In this document: piece by piece, positions 8,894 to 18,407 of the stretch | How positions within the stretch are numbered: the first letter of the stretch is position 1 | Layout: the number at the start of each line of letters is the position of its first letter | NCBI RefSeq assembly: GCF_016865445.1 | Contig: NZ_AP024412.1 | Span: 1,240,001 to 1,304,000 of the forward strand | Reading direction: 5' to 3' | Source of the DNA: Mariniplasma anaerobium | GTDB lineage: Bacteria; Bacillota_I; Bacilli_A; Acholeplasmatales; Acholeplasmataceae | Length of the DNA stretch: 64,000 bases | Notes under the pieces: model-generated | Told to the model about the DNA's origin: nothing | The model's input: the letters and a program-made list of their open reading frames with translations, nothing else | The model's database searches: none | Made by a program: the position numbers and the translations under genes

Positions 8894-10294
8894 TTAGATA
8901 ATTTGGTGTTTAATCTTCAATTTTTTGTCAATTGCGTTTGCTGCTTTTTTTCCTGCTCCCATAGCTAAAATAACTGTTGCTGAACCGGTTACTGCATCTC
9001 CTCCTGCATAAACATAATCTTTTGTTGTAAGTCCAGTACTTTCTTCTACTATTAAGCATCCCCATTTATTTACTTCTAGATTTTTAGTTGTTTGTGATAT
9101 TAAAGGATTTGGTGTTGTACCAACTGCAACAACTAAAACATCTATATTTAAATCAAAATTAGAATTCTCAACTGGAATAGGTCGTCTTCTGCCAGAAGCA
9201 TCTTTTTCTCCTAATTCCATTTTAATACAGTTAACTTTCTTAACAAATCCTTTATTATCTCCAATAACTTTTGTAGGATGTGTTAGTATATTAAAAATAA
9301 CTCCCTCTTCTATAGCATGTTCTATTTCTTCTGATCTTGCAGGAAGTTCTTCCATTGATCTTCGATAAATGATATGAACTTCTTTTGCTCCTAGTCTTAT
9401 GGCAGATCTTGCTGCATCAATTGCAACATTTCCACCACCAACGACACCGACAATTTCTCCTCTATAAATTGGAGTCGCTTGTGTTTTGTCATATGCTTTC
9501 ATCAAATTAATTCTTGTTAAAAACTCATTTGCAGAGTAAACTCCGTTTAACTCTTCACCTTCAATATTTAGAAATTTAGGTAATCCTGCCCCTGTACCTA
9601 AAAAAACTGCTTCATAACCGTCTTCAAACAAATCACTAATATATAGGGTTTTACCAATAATCATACTTGTCTGAATACAAGCGCCTTGTTTAATTAATTG
9701 ATCAATTTCTTTTTTAACGATTTCTTTAGGTAATCTAAATTCTGGAATACCATATACTAATACACCACCTGGTGTATGTAAACTTTCAAAAATAGTAACA
9801 TCATATCCTAGCTGTAAAAGTTGGCTTGCACAAGATAGTCCTGCTGGCCCACTGCCTGCAATTGCAACTTTTATATTATTTTTTTCTCTTTTAATATTCT
9901 TTAATTCTATATTTTCTTGATAATGATGGTCAGCTACAAATCTTTCTAATCTTCCAATACCTACTGCTTCACCTTTGATACCTCTAACACAAGCACTTTC
10001 ACATTGTACTTCCTGTGGACACACTCTGCCACAAACAGCAGGTAATACACTATCATTTAATATGATTTGATATGCATCTTCAAAATTAGATTGTTTGATT
10101 TGTCTAATAAATCCTGGAATATCAATCCCCACAGGACAAGCTGCAACACAAGGCTTATGTTTACATTCTAAACATCTTTCTGCTTCAAAAATCGCATCAT
10201 TAGAATCATAACCTAGCGATACTTCTTCAAAATTTTTTATTCTAATGGATGGATCTATGGTTGGCATTTTTGTTTTATGCTTCTCTAGATTCAT
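8894..10294 (-). CDS. NfnB/GltA-like NADPH oxidoreductase, large subunit
   Basis: A 466-residue flavoprotein matching the length of the large subunit of NADH-dependent ferredoxin:NADP oxidoreductase (NfnB) and of GltA-like proteins. The N-terminal part has cysteine-rich cluster-binding stretches (AERCLECKHKPCVAACP at about 39-55 and VCGRVCPQEVQCESAC at about 88-103). It is followed by an FAD loop (GSGPAGLSCA) and an NADPH loop (GGGNVAIDAARSA). The overlap with the small-subunit gene (ATGA) supports an NfnAB-type heterodimer. Within this operon it probably links proline-derived electrons to NADPH and ferredoxin; true flavin-based bifurcation is an inference. A stand-alone glutamate synthase beta subunit is less likely because no gltB large subunit is present. 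Confidence 0.85.
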   Translation of the reverse strand: MNLEKHKTKMPTIDPSIRIKNFEEVSLGYDSNDAIFEAERCLECKHKPCVAACPVGIDIPGFIRQIKQSNFEDAYQIILNDSVLPAVCGRVCPQEVQCESACVRGIKGEAVGIGRLERFVADHHYQENIELKNIKREKNNIKVAIAGSGPAGLSCASQLLQLGYDVTIFESLHTPGGVLVYGIPEFRLPKEIVKKEIDQLIKQGACIQTSMIIGKTLYISDLFEDGYEAVFLGTGAGLPKFLNIEGEELNGVYSANEFLTRINLMKAYDKTQATPIYRGEIVGVVGGGNVAIDAARSAIRLGAKEVHIIYRRSMEELPARSEEIEHAIEEGVIFNILTHPTKVIGDNKGFVKKVNCIKMELGEKDASGRRRPIPVENSNFDLNIDVLVVAVGTTPNPLISQTTKNLEVNKWGCLIVEESTGLTTKDYVYAGGDAVTGSATVILAMGAGKKAANAIDKKLKIKHQII

Positions 10295-11127
10295 GAATGT
10301 CCACCTTTTTCAGCTAAGCACTTATAATTTTTAGTTTCTGTTTCTTTATACATGTTGTTTCTAGATTGTAATAAATCAAAGTCAACCAAATGACCATCAA
10401 AATCTGGTCCATCAACACATGCAAATTTTATGTCTTTTCCAACTTTTACTCTGCATCCTCCGCACATGCCAGTTCCATCAACCATAATTGGATTGAGACT
10501 AACTGTAGTTCCTATGTTATATTTAGCTGTCAACTGACTAACCATTTTCATCATAATGATTGGACCTATCGCAAAAACATGGTCATATGTTTGCCCGTTT
10601 TTTAATAGATCAGATAATATATCAGTCACAAATCCTTTTGTCTGATAACTGCCATCATCAGTAGAAACAAAAACATGATTTGCTATTTTTTCAAATTTTT
10701 GATGTAGGATCATATCATTTTTTGATTTAAATCCTATGATTACATCTACTTCTACATTTTTTAAAGATAAAGCTTTTGCAACTGGATAAGCGATTGCGCA
10801 ACCCACACCACCACCTATGACACAAACTTTTTTAAATCCCTCAATATGTGTTGGTTTTCCAAGTGGACCTACAAGATCTAGGATATCATCTCCAACATTA
10901 AGTTCATTTAATTCATAGGTTGTAGAACCTATGACTTGAAATATAATTGTTAATAAACCATTTTCATGATCCATATCTGAGATTGTTAAAGGAATTCTTT
11001 CTGATTTTTCATTAATTCTAAGCATAACAAATTGGCCTGCTTGCGCATGCTTTAAAATTTGAGGTGCATATATCTTCATTTCTGTTACTGATTTACTAAG
11101 CACTTTTTTAGATATAATTTTATTCAT
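10291..11127 (-). CDS. NfnA-like ferredoxin-NADP reductase subunit
   Basis: A 278-residue protein of the ferredoxin-NADP reductase family (PyrK/NfnA type). The FAD motif RIPLTISD lies near 44-51 and the NAD-binding GGGVGCAIAYP near 109-119. A C-terminal [2Fe-2S] loop D-x4-C-x2-C-x11-C (DGTGMCGGCR...FAC) is followed by GPDFDGH. The leading Asp plus three Cys is the ligand set described for NfnA. It is the first gene of the operon, with AAGAAGG ten bases before the ATG and an extended -10 promoter further up. Confusion with the dihydroorotate dehydrogenase subunit PyrK is unlikely given the NfnB partner directly after it. Confidence 0.85.
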   Translation of the reverse strand: MNKIISKKVLSKSVTEMKIYAPQILKHAQAGQFVMLRINEKSERIPLTISDMDHENGLLTIIFQVIGSTTYELNELNVGDDILDLVGPLGKPTHIEGFKKVCVIGGGVGCAIAYPVAKALSLKNVEVDVIIGFKSKNDMILHQKFEKIANHVFVSTDDGSYQTKGFVTDILSDLLKNGQTYDHVFAIGPIIMMKMVSQLTAKYNIGTTVSLNPIMVDGTGMCGGCRVKVGKDIKFACVDGPDFDGHLVDFDLLQSRNNMYKETETKNYKCLAEKGGHS

Positions 11128-11155
11128 AAATAAAAAACCTTCTTCGTTTTATTTT

Positions 11156-11164
11156 ATTATATCA
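11156..11164 (-). promoter_or_regulatory. Extended -10 promoter of the nfn-proline operon
   Basis: The minus strand reads TGATATAAT, a perfect TG-n-TATAAT extended -10, about 30 bases before the first ATG; the -35 region is only T-rich. This single promoter would drive all eight genes down to 4026. Confidence 0.6.
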
Positions 11165-11186
11165 TCAAAAATATACAAAAAGAAGT

Positions 11187-11221
11187 ATCAAAAAGAAAAG
11201 CCCTTAAGATTTATCTTAAGG
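11187..11221 (-). terminator. Intrinsic terminator of the first MATE gene
   Basis: Minus-strand hairpin with a nine-base stem CCTTAAGAT / ATCTTAAGG and a very short loop, followed by a T-rich run. It lies eight bases after the MATE stop codon and separates it from the proline operon promoter. Confidence 0.75.
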
Positions 11222-11229
11222 ACTCTATT

Positions 11230-12639
11230 TTATACGCTAGATTTTAGTAGTCTTTGTTCTCTTCTGTCTATATCAATTTTCGGCATAAAATCAATTCGAT
11301 TATAAAAGAATATACCTACAAAAATTATTAAAACATTGCTAATTAGCATTGCATACCATATACCACTACTTCCGATCTGTGTTGTATATTTAAATATTAA
11401 TATAGCTGGTATACGTAGTATCCATAATCTTGCAATTGAAAATGCAAACGTGAATTTCGTATTACCGGTTCCATTAAATGTACCCATAAATGTCTGAAAT
11501 ATACCCATTAGAGGAAGTCCAATCAATAAATAAAACATATACTCAACTCCAAGATTTAAAGCTGTTGGATCATCTTTAATGAAGATGCCTATTAAAGGTG
11601 CTCTAAACCAAATAACTATAAAACTACCGATGCCCATTAAAAGAACTGACAAGATCATTGCTTTTCTAAATGCTTCTCTTGCTCGATCAGGATTTTGATT
11701 GCCTATATTTTGTCCTAAATAAGCAGCCAATACACCACCAATAGCCATCACTGGATGCAAAATAATACTTGTAATTCTATTGCCAACACTAAATGCTGCC
11801 ACCGTTTGCGCACCATAAGTTAAAATGATTGTGTTCATTATGATAAATCCTATTGCTGTAATCGATTGTCCAAGTGAAGCAGGGACAGCATATTTTGCAA
11901 TCTTTCTTACAATATCAAAGTCGACATGCAATATACTTTTATCAAGTGTTACTCCCTGTTTAGCATTAAATAATTGATAAATAATAAATGGAACAACACT
12001 GATATTAGCGATTAGTGTTGCAATTGCTGCTCCACTAACTCCAAATCCAAATGTTGATATTAATAATGGTGATAATATGATATTAATAATAATCGTAATG
12101 ACACCATAAATAACTGGAGTGACCGTATCTCCACTAGATTGTCTAATTGCAGTAAAAGCAAAAAATATAAAAACAAAAGGTAATTCAAATGCTCTTATTT
12201 GTAAATATTTTACGCTGTTTTCTAAAGTGTAACCTTCAGTTCCCATGAGTTCCATAACAGGTTTTGCTAAGAAAAAAGCTCCAATATTTAAGAAAACACC
12301 TAAGGCTATTGCAATCATAACTAAATTAGCTGCAAACTTCTTGGCTTTTTCCATTTGTTTGGAACCTAAATGTTGAGAAATTAATGCTGTACCTGCAGCA
12401 CTTAGTCCAATGCCTAATGATATGTAGGCAAAGAAAACGGGAAACGTCAACGATATAGAATTAATTGCTTCGGTTGAATACCCTGGTATCTCAGAAACAA
12501 AAAACATATCAATGACATCATGAAATGTCTTGATAAGATTATTTAGCATTAAAGGAATAGATAAAATAAGTAATCCTTTAAATATATTTTTATCATGTAA
12601 TATAAGATGTTGCTTTTTCTCATCTTTTGACAAATTCAT
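11230..12639 (-). CDS. MATE-family efflux transporter
   Basis: Membrane exporter of 469 residues with the twelve hydrophobic segments and opening SIPLMLNNLIKTFHDVIDMFFVS typical of MATE proteins (cation-coupled export of drugs or metabolites). A longer frame begins at a TTG at 12687, but that start lies inside the preceding terminator. The ATG at 12639 is preceded by GGACGGTG and by an extended -10 ending at 12656, so the shorter start is chosen. Substrate cannot be read from sequence. A second, divergent MATE paralogue follows upstream on the same strand. Confidence 0.88.
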   Translation of the reverse strand: MNLSKDEKKQHLILHDKNIFKGLLILSIPLMLNNLIKTFHDVIDMFFVSEIPGYSTEAINSISLTFPVFFAYISLGIGLSAAGTALISQHLGSKQMEKAKKFAANLVMIAIALGVFLNIGAFFLAKPVMELMGTEGYTLENSVKYLQIRAFELPFVFIFFAFTAIRQSSGDTVTPVIYGVITIIINIILSPLLISTFGFGVSGAAIATLIANISVVPFIIYQLFNAKQGVTLDKSILHVDFDIVRKIAKYAVPASLGQSITAIGFIIMNTIILTYGAQTVAAFSVGNRITSIILHPVMAIGGVLAAYLGQNIGNQNPDRAREAFRKAMILSVLLMGIGSFIVIWFRAPLIGIFIKDDPTALNLGVEYMFYLLIGLPLMGIFQTFMGTFNGTGNTKFTFAFSIARLWILRIPAILIFKYTTQIGSSGIWYAMLISNVLIIFVGIFFYNRIDFMPKIDIDRREQRLLKSSV

Positions 12640-12655
12640 CACCGTCCAGCATTCA

Positions 12656-12664
12656 ATTATATCA
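12656..12664 (-). promoter_or_regulatory. Extended -10 promoter of the first MATE gene
   Basis: TGATATAAT on the minus strand, about 20 bases before the ATG at 12639. A TTGTTA hexamer lies 20 bases further up, which is too far for a good -35. It follows directly on the terminator at 12686-12716. Confidence 0.5.
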
Positions 12665-12685
12665 TACTTTTTAATGTTTTTTAAC

Positions 12686-12716
12686 AAAAAAAGTATCTTA
12701 AATAGATACTTTTTTT
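12686..12716 (-). terminator. Terminator of the second MATE gene
   Basis: Thirteen-base A/T-flanked stem (AGTATCT / AGATACT core) with a five-base loop and T7 on the minus strand; symmetric, so it may also work in the other direction. Confidence 0.75.
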
Positions 12717-12738
12717 CTATATTATTTTTAAATTTATA

Positions 12739-14121
12739 TTACATAGTTGGTGTAAAAGACATATTATTAATTGCTCTCATTTCAACAACTAATAAAACCA
12801 AGCTTACAATTCCAGATAAGATATCAGCTGCTGCAAAAGCGAACCATATCCCTTTCATATCATTTAATACGTAAGTTAGTAAATATACTAATGGAATAAA
12901 AAACAATACTTGTCTTGATAATGTAATGATCATTGCACGAATTGGATATCCTAGAGCTTGAAAAACTGCACTTACAATAACTTGGAAACCAACCAATAAG
13001 AAACCATACGATACAATTCTAAATGCATAAGTTCCATATTCGATAAATAATGGATCGTTTTCTTGGCTAAATAATGTAAATATAGTAGGCGCTAGAAATT
13101 GAATAAATATAAATCCAAATACAAAATAAATTAAAATGATTTTTGTTGCATATAAGATAGTGTCTTTCATACGCTTAATATTCCTTGCTCCAAAGTTAAA
13201 CCCAACAATTGGAACCATGCCTTGTACGATACCAAAACTAGGTAGGAACACAAAATTTATAACTCTATTAATGACGCCATATATTGCTATATAAATACCT
13301 GGCTCATTTACAGCATATTTATTAATAAGTTTATAAATAACAATTGCTAAAAATGCACCTAATGAATTTCTAAGAAATGTAGGGAATCCTACAACAACAA
13401 TTTCTCTAATAGTTTGTATATCTATATGGAACCATTTATCAAGTTTGATTTTTAAATTTGAATTTTTATCTAAAGATTTATAAACGATAAAGCCTAATCC
13501 AATAAATTGTGCAATCACAGTAGCTATAGCTGCACCTTTAACACCTAAACCAAAACCAAAGATAAATATTGGGTCTAAAATAATATTTGCTCCAGCAGAA
13601 ATAATTAATGAATACATTGCTACTTTTGATCTACTTTCTGCTCTTGTAAGGTTGTTTAAAACCATAGATAACGATTGTGGAACAAGCCCAATTAAGATGA
13701 TACTTAAATAATCATAAGCAAACCCTATGTTTTCTGATGTTGCTCCAAAGAAAACCAATAGATCATCAATAAATATAAATGCTAAAAAGGTAAATATCGT
13801 TGCTAAAACGATATCAATTCTAAGTGCCGTATTAACAGCATCCTCCATTTTTTTATAGTCTCTTCTACCAAATGCTCTACTAAATACAGATGCTGCACCT
13901 ATTCCAATCATTAAACCAATCGCAAAAACTATCATTTGTATTGGAAAAGCAAATGCGAGTCCTCCAATTGCAAGTTCTCCTGCAGATTTTGCAACAAATA
14001 AAGCATCTACTAAATTATAGAGTGCATTAATAGCCATACCCGCAATAGCAGGTATGGATAATTTTATAAGTAGTTTTTTTACATCATATTCTCTTAATAA
14101 TTTCTCATTTTCTTTATTCAT
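12739..14121 (-). CDS. MATE-family efflux transporter (second copy)
   Basis: A 460-residue integral membrane protein of the MATE family, with opening SIPAIAGMAINALYNLVDALFVAK and internal repeat of six plus six helices. It differs clearly from its neighbour, so this is not a recent duplication. The gene begins 31 bases downstream of tRNA-Val on the same strand, with a T-rich stretch between, and may be read from the tRNA promoter in part. GGGA five bases before the ATG is the only ribosome-site candidate. The exported compound is unknown. Confidence 0.88.
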   Translation of the reverse strand: MNKENEKLLREYDVKKLLIKLSIPAIAGMAINALYNLVDALFVAKSAGELAIGGLAFAFPIQMIVFAIGLMIGIGAASVFSRAFGRRDYKKMEDAVNTALRIDIVLATIFTFLAFIFIDDLLVFFGATSENIGFAYDYLSIILIGLVPQSLSMVLNNLTRAESRSKVAMYSLIISAGANIILDPIFIFGFGLGVKGAAIATVIAQFIGLGFIVYKSLDKNSNLKIKLDKWFHIDIQTIREIVVVGFPTFLRNSLGAFLAIVIYKLINKYAVNEPGIYIAIYGVINRVINFVFLPSFGIVQGMVPIVGFNFGARNIKRMKDTILYATKIILIYFVFGFIFIQFLAPTIFTLFSQENDPLFIEYGTYAFRIVSYGFLLVGFQVIVSAVFQALGYPIRAMIITLSRQVLFFIPLVYLLTYVLNDMKGIWFAFAAADILSGIVSLVLLVVEMRAINNMSFTPTM

Positions 14122-14152
14122 ATGTGTCCCATCTTTTTAAAATAAAAAAATA

Positions 14153-14227
14153 TGGTGAAGTTACCGAGGATCGAACTCGGGACCCCTTGCACGTCAAGCA
14201 AGTGCTCTCCCGCTGAGCTATAACTCC
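14153..14227 (-). tRNA. tRNA-Val (anticodon GAC)
   Basis: Full cloverleaf on the minus strand, 75 bases with an encoded CCA. Acceptor GGAGTTA / TAACTTC (one G-U pair), anticodon stem CTTGC / GCAAG with loop TTGACGT giving GAC (plus-strand positions 14193-14195), and T arm with GTTCGATC. It reads GUC/GUU valine codons. Confidence 0.95.
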
Positions 14228-14270
14228 AACCATATATATTATACATATATTTATTTTTTTTACAAATAAT

Positions 14271-14834
14271 TTATTTCGCTAGTTTTCTCCATGGACTTAC
14301 ATATCCACCTGACAAAATAGAAACCTCATTTGCAACAACTAAAGCTTTTTCATCTGCATCTTTGATTAGACTTATGATAGTTTCTTTATTCTTTCGATTC
14401 GCAAAAATCATTAAAACAGTTCTATCACTATCTTTACCTTTTGCATCCAGGCTTGTTACACCATGACCGTTTGCGCGAAGAATTCTTACAATCATATCTG
14501 CACCAACTCTATCTGATATCACTTGAAGTAAAATCTTACCTACAGCAACTCTATTTTCAATAAACGAACCTACATAAACGCCTAATGCAAAACCTATAGA
14601 ATATACAATACCTTTTATAGGTGTTTCACTAACACCTTGTATAACTGAACTTGCAATAAAAACCCATAATAATATCTCAACAACTGCTAAAGCAGTCCCT
14701 TGTTTTCTATATCCTTTACTAATTAATATAATACGCATCGTACCAATAGTAACTTCTATTATTTTTGCCACAAATATTAATAATAATTCCCAAAATGGTA
14801 CGGCTGTAAAAAAATGACCGATTGCTTCCCACAT
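14271..14834 (-). CDS. UPF0316 (DUF2179/DUF5698) membrane protein
   Basis: A 187-residue protein with three hydrophobic segments at about 15-37, 44-65 and 70-92 and a soluble C-terminal DUF2179 domain, the layout of Bacillus YebE-type UPF0316 proteins. The GTMRIILISKG stretch and the VVANEVSILSGGY ending are characteristic. The function of the family is not established. It lies 21 bases downstream of the CotH-like lipoprotein gene on the same strand and could be co-transcribed with it. Confidence 0.82.
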   Translation of the reverse strand: MWEAIGHFFTAVPFWELLLIFVAKIIEVTIGTMRIILISKGYRKQGTALAVVEILLWVFIASSVIQGVSETPIKGIVYSIGFALGVYVGSFIENRVAVGKILLQVISDRVGADMIVRILRANGHGVTSLDAKGKDSDRTVLMIFANRKNKETIISLIKDADEKALVVANEVSILSGGYVSPWRKLAK

Positions 14835-14855
14835 ATTAACACCTCTTTCTATTTT

Positions 14856-16283
14856 CTAATCTAGTTGATTGCTTACTTGTTCTATTTTTTGAGTGTAATA
14901 AGACTCAATATCTCTTAAATCAAATTCAATTTGATCAAATAAAGTATCTGAATTAACATCTTGTTCATATAATGATTTAGCTTGTAAATATGCTGCTAGG
15001 TATCTTTCATATCTAAATAGACCATTTTGGGGATCTATGAGTTCTCTTAAGTAATCCTTATATTGGTTCATATAAGTATCATAAGACAATATCCTATCTG
15101 ATAAAGGATGTTCATATGACTCAACACCAAGAAGTTCTGCATTTAAATTAAACCATTGTTCAATATCTTGATTAATTGTGAAATCTTCTGTTGGATTCCA
15201 TCCAACTCCAAAGCTATGATCATAATCATATGGGATCATATGCCACAGTAAAGATGTTTCTTCTTGATATAAATAATAATTATTTGCCATTGCTCTATAG
15301 TCATCAGGGTTACCTATTAATACACCTAAAGCAAGCAATCTTAAGAAATTATCAACATCAAATATGCTTTCTATTTGATTTTCAAATTCTAGATCTGTCC
15401 ATGTATTGATATCATCAATAAATTGAATTAACGCTTCATGATTTGAAGTCTTTTTGTTGTTTTTTAAATCATATGTTGGTCTATAATTAATACTTTCATC
15501 TTTAATGCCCATCTCTTGTTCGCTATAATTATTTTGAAGAGATGCTGGCTTAAATCCTTGCCAAAGAGATTTATATAAATCACCATCTCTGTTATCTTCA
15601 TCAAATCGTTTTTCTAAAAAAAGCTTGTCAACAGGTTCAAAAACAGTATAAAGTCCATAATAATATGTTTCATCACCTATTTTTATGTATAAATTCGATA
15701 ATGTTGCTTGAGGTGCCACAACACCAAAATCATTAAATAGATCAAATGAAAACTTTTCGTTAATATATGTAGAATCTTGATTTCTATTATATTTTAATTC
15801 AAGTTCTTCAACATCAAAGACTGTTCGATCATCGTAGATATCAAATTGATCTTGATCAAAATCCTCATGAAATGAGATTTTAAAATGAGATTTATTCAAA
15901 TTACCTTCATCATCTTCTAAAATAACTCTTGATGTGTTTCCTTTAGATCTAATACCTATATTTTCTATGACAATTTGGCTATCAGTTTGATCACTACTAT
16001 AATACATTTTAGCTTTAGCATAAGCATCTGTTCTATAATTTCCAAATTGCTCATAATAATCATTCATTTCTTGATTAAGCCCATCCCATTGATCTTGACT
16101 AATTTCAATAATGATATCTTTTTTTATCTCATCATTAAAAAAATCTGAAAATGATAATGTTTCTTCGATTTGATCTGGAATTATAATTACATCTTGTTGT
16201 TCTTCTTCTATAGCATCACTACAAGCATATAAGACTACTTCAAGTAAAATAAATAACATCAATAAAAATGTTTTTTTGATCAT
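14856..16283 (-). CDS. CotH-kinase-family lipoprotein
   Basis: Secreted, lipid-anchored protein of 475 residues. From the chosen ATG the N terminus is a lipoprotein signal (KK, hydrophobic core, lipobox LYAC with Cys21). The longer upstream frame is rejected because GGAGG sits six bases before this ATG. The body matches the CotH kinase fold: LELKYNRNQDSTYINEKFS, GLYTVFEPVDK, and the catalytic/metal region WHMIPYDYDHSFG after GNPDDY...NNYYLY. In Bacillus, CotH phosphorylates spore-coat proteins. Here no sporulation gene is seen, so the target is probably a surface or secreted protein. A -10 box (TATAAT at 16315-16320) lies upstream. Confidence 0.82.
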   Translation of the reverse strand: MIKKTFLLMLFILLEVVLYACSDAIEEEQQDVIIIPDQIEETLSFSDFFNDEIKKDIIIEISQDQWDGLNQEMNDYYEQFGNYRTDAYAKAKMYYSSDQTDSQIVIENIGIRSKGNTSRVILEDDEGNLNKSHFKISFHEDFDQDQFDIYDDRTVFDVEELELKYNRNQDSTYINEKFSFDLFNDFGVVAPQATLSNLYIKIGDETYYYGLYTVFEPVDKLFLEKRFDEDNRDGDLYKSLWQGFKPASLQNNYSEQEMGIKDESINYRPTYDLKNNKKTSNHEALIQFIDDINTWTDLEFENQIESIFDVDNFLRLLALGVLIGNPDDYRAMANNYYLYQEETSLLWHMIPYDYDHSFGVGWNPTEDFTINQDIEQWFNLNAELLGVESYEHPLSDRILSYDTYMNQYKDYLRELIDPQNGLFRYERYLAAYLQAKSLYEQDVNSDTLFDQIEFDLRDIESYYTQKIEQVSNQLD

Positions 16284-16330
16284 TTGATTCCTCCAATAAC
16301 AGTCATTCATTTCTATTATAACAAACAAAA

Positions 16331-16362
16331 AGAAAAAGGCTAAACTTTCTTAGCCTTTTTTA
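16331..16362 (-). terminator. Terminator after the beta-propeller gene
   Basis: Minus-strand stem AAGGCTAA / TTAGCCTT extended by A-T pairs, six-base loop, then T5-C-T5. It ends the LytTR-beta-propeller operon before the CotH promoter. Confidence 0.8.
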
Positions 16363-16382
16363 ATTAAATCATTTATTTATTA

Positions 16383-18395
16383 TCAATCTGATTCCGGTGT
16401 TTCATTTGGATATACTAAATCATTTAAAGCTATTTTTTGAGTAATCATCTCAGATTCTATGTGATAAACGGTAATTTCTAAATAAGAAAATGTGTAGATG
16501 TATCGATCAGTGACTTGATTATTGACAGTATTTTCGATATAAATAGCTCTTTCAATGGACATAAAGTATTCGCTTTGATTATGTTTAATCATTATTGGAT
16601 CTGATATGATATCTTGACTATCAAAGTCAATAAAGAATATAACAAATATACTTTCATAATAATAATCATTTTGATCATAATGATACGTATTCATCGGAAA
16701 TCCTACGATACCTTTAGATGCATCAATCATTAATGCTTTTGGATTATAAATGGCTTCAGAGAAACTATATGTATATCCATCATCAGGATCACTTGCAAAA
16801 CTATACGTTTCTAAAGGTTCTGTTTGATTTGTATCATACGCACTTAGTTTTAAACCTGTTATACTACCATCAGCATTCGCATCAAATCCAAATCCTATCA
16901 AATAATTATCTTCATTCCACACATGCATATATGTAGAATATCCTTCTTCTATAATTGGATCATCTTTAATAAACGGGCTATATGGATCTGATAAATCAAT
17001 GGTATATAATGGGTCAGTTTGTAAGAATGTAACAACTTGTGCATACGTCTTATTAAATCTTACTGATTTTACAGTTTCACCTTCTAGACCTAAATTTTCA
17101 TCAATTTTAGATGCGATATTAAGTACGTCTTCATCTAAGTCCTCTTCTAAAATATATAATCTATTTTTTGCTGGCCATGAGTTTGATGTAACAACTCTTA
17201 GATATCCATCATATTCATCCATCCAATAAGCGTCTTGAACGTGACCATCTAAAATTTGTCCACCTTGATATTGAATAGTTTTATTATCTTGATCAATATC
17301 AAATTTTAAAATTTGAGTTTGAATTCTATAGTCATCTTCTAAACTATATTTATAATAGTTATATGCAGTATAAATACTAGTTTGGTTGACATACATTTGA
17401 CTCACGTATCCTAAAAAGGCTTGAGAATCATAAGTGAAATCAGATAGATCAACACTGGTTAAAACCGTCATATTAGATGCGATAACTTGATCATAATAAT
17501 AAATATTATCATAATCAACATAAGATGTTTTTATACTTGAATTTTTTCTTTCTATAAATTGAGGTCTTAATTCTTCTTGATCATTATAGATATATTTACT
17601 AGATACTAAATACAATTGATCTTCAATCATTCTATGGTCATAAAAGAATGAATCAGTTTCCATTTCATAAACGATCTTATAGGTTTGTCGATCAATAACT
17701 AAAATCGTTCCACTTGGTTGACGATACCAAGAAAGTACAAGATCGCCTTCATAAAAACTATAAGGTGTTTGTTCATAAGTATATCCAATAACAACAAGAT
17801 AATCATCTGTTAAATACATGTTATCAGTATATACATTGCCAAGATCTATATCAGCTAAAACAATTGCTTCATAGTTTTGATCAACATAGACTACATTGAT
17901 TTTTTGAAAGTATCTAGATGCATAATAAATATAGTTTCCGTCTGTTTTTATGATATCTGCTTCACTAACTCCATTGACTTGAGTGTTTGTGTCAATAAAG
18001 TCTCTTGATTGATCACCCTCGGCAGCATCATCTAACATAGCTTCTGGAAATGCATCCACTTGATTATAATAATGATCTTGATCTTCAAGTAACGATAATA
18101 ACTTAGCTTTTGATCCTACTTGATTTGCTTGAGTTAGTATTTTATTATTATCTAATCTTATATCAGAAGAAAATACACCCGATACACCAACAACTACAAC
18201 TAGCACAGTTGCAAGCACAATTTGATATGCCTTTTTTAAGATAACCATTTGGGATATCTTAACACCTACCATATTGTTTTTTACCTTAAACTTATTTAAT
18301 TTTCTGTTCATAACGAATTCATTTATAAGATTATAAATTAAATATCCTACAAAACTTGATAATATTGATATGACTATCCATCCAAAAATTGTCAT
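16383..18395 (-). CDS. Secreted beta-propeller domain protein (PF09826-like)
   Basis: A 670-residue protein with an N-terminal hydrophobic segment (about 1-25), a charged linker, a second helix (about 57-77), then a large extracellular region. The NTQVNGVSEADIIKTDGNYIYY stretch is the hallmark of the Beta_propel family (PF09826), whose function is unknown; related proteins are extracellular. Tyr- and Asp-rich blades follow to the C terminus. AGGAGGT overlaps the stop codon of the upstream LytTR gene and lies seven bases before the ATG, so translation is coupled to the regulator. A role in the cell envelope under LytTR control is inferred from this layout. Confidence 0.82.
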   Translation of the reverse strand: MTIFGWIVISILSSFVGYLIYNLINEFVMNRKLNKFKVKNNMVGVKISQMVILKKAYQIVLATVLVVVVGVSGVFSSDIRLDNNKILTQANQVGSKAKLLSLLEDQDHYYNQVDAFPEAMLDDAAEGDQSRDFIDTNTQVNGVSEADIIKTDGNYIYYASRYFQKINVVYVDQNYEAIVLADIDLGNVYTDNMYLTDDYLVVIGYTYEQTPYSFYEGDLVLSWYRQPSGTILVIDRQTYKIVYEMETDSFFYDHRMIEDQLYLVSSKYIYNDQEELRPQFIERKNSSIKTSYVDYDNIYYYDQVIASNMTVLTSVDLSDFTYDSQAFLGYVSQMYVNQTSIYTAYNYYKYSLEDDYRIQTQILKFDIDQDNKTIQYQGGQILDGHVQDAYWMDEYDGYLRVVTSNSWPAKNRLYILEEDLDEDVLNIASKIDENLGLEGETVKSVRFNKTYAQVVTFLQTDPLYTIDLSDPYSPFIKDDPIIEEGYSTYMHVWNEDNYLIGFGFDANADGSITGLKLSAYDTNQTEPLETYSFASDPDDGYTYSFSEAIYNPKALMIDASKGIVGFPMNTYHYDQNDYYYESIFVIFFIDFDSQDIISDPIMIKHNQSEYFMSIERAIYIENTVNNQVTDRYIYTFSYLEITVYHIESEMITQKIALNDLVYPNETPESD

Positions 18396-18407
18396 ACTAC
18401 TTACCTC

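Noticed and set aside
8894-10294. Glutamate synthase small subunit (GltD)
   Set aside because: The fold fits, but no large subunit is present, while an NfnA-type partner overlaps it directly.
12640-12687. Longer TTG-started N terminus for the first MATE gene
   Set aside because: It would begin inside the preceding terminator and upstream of the best promoter.
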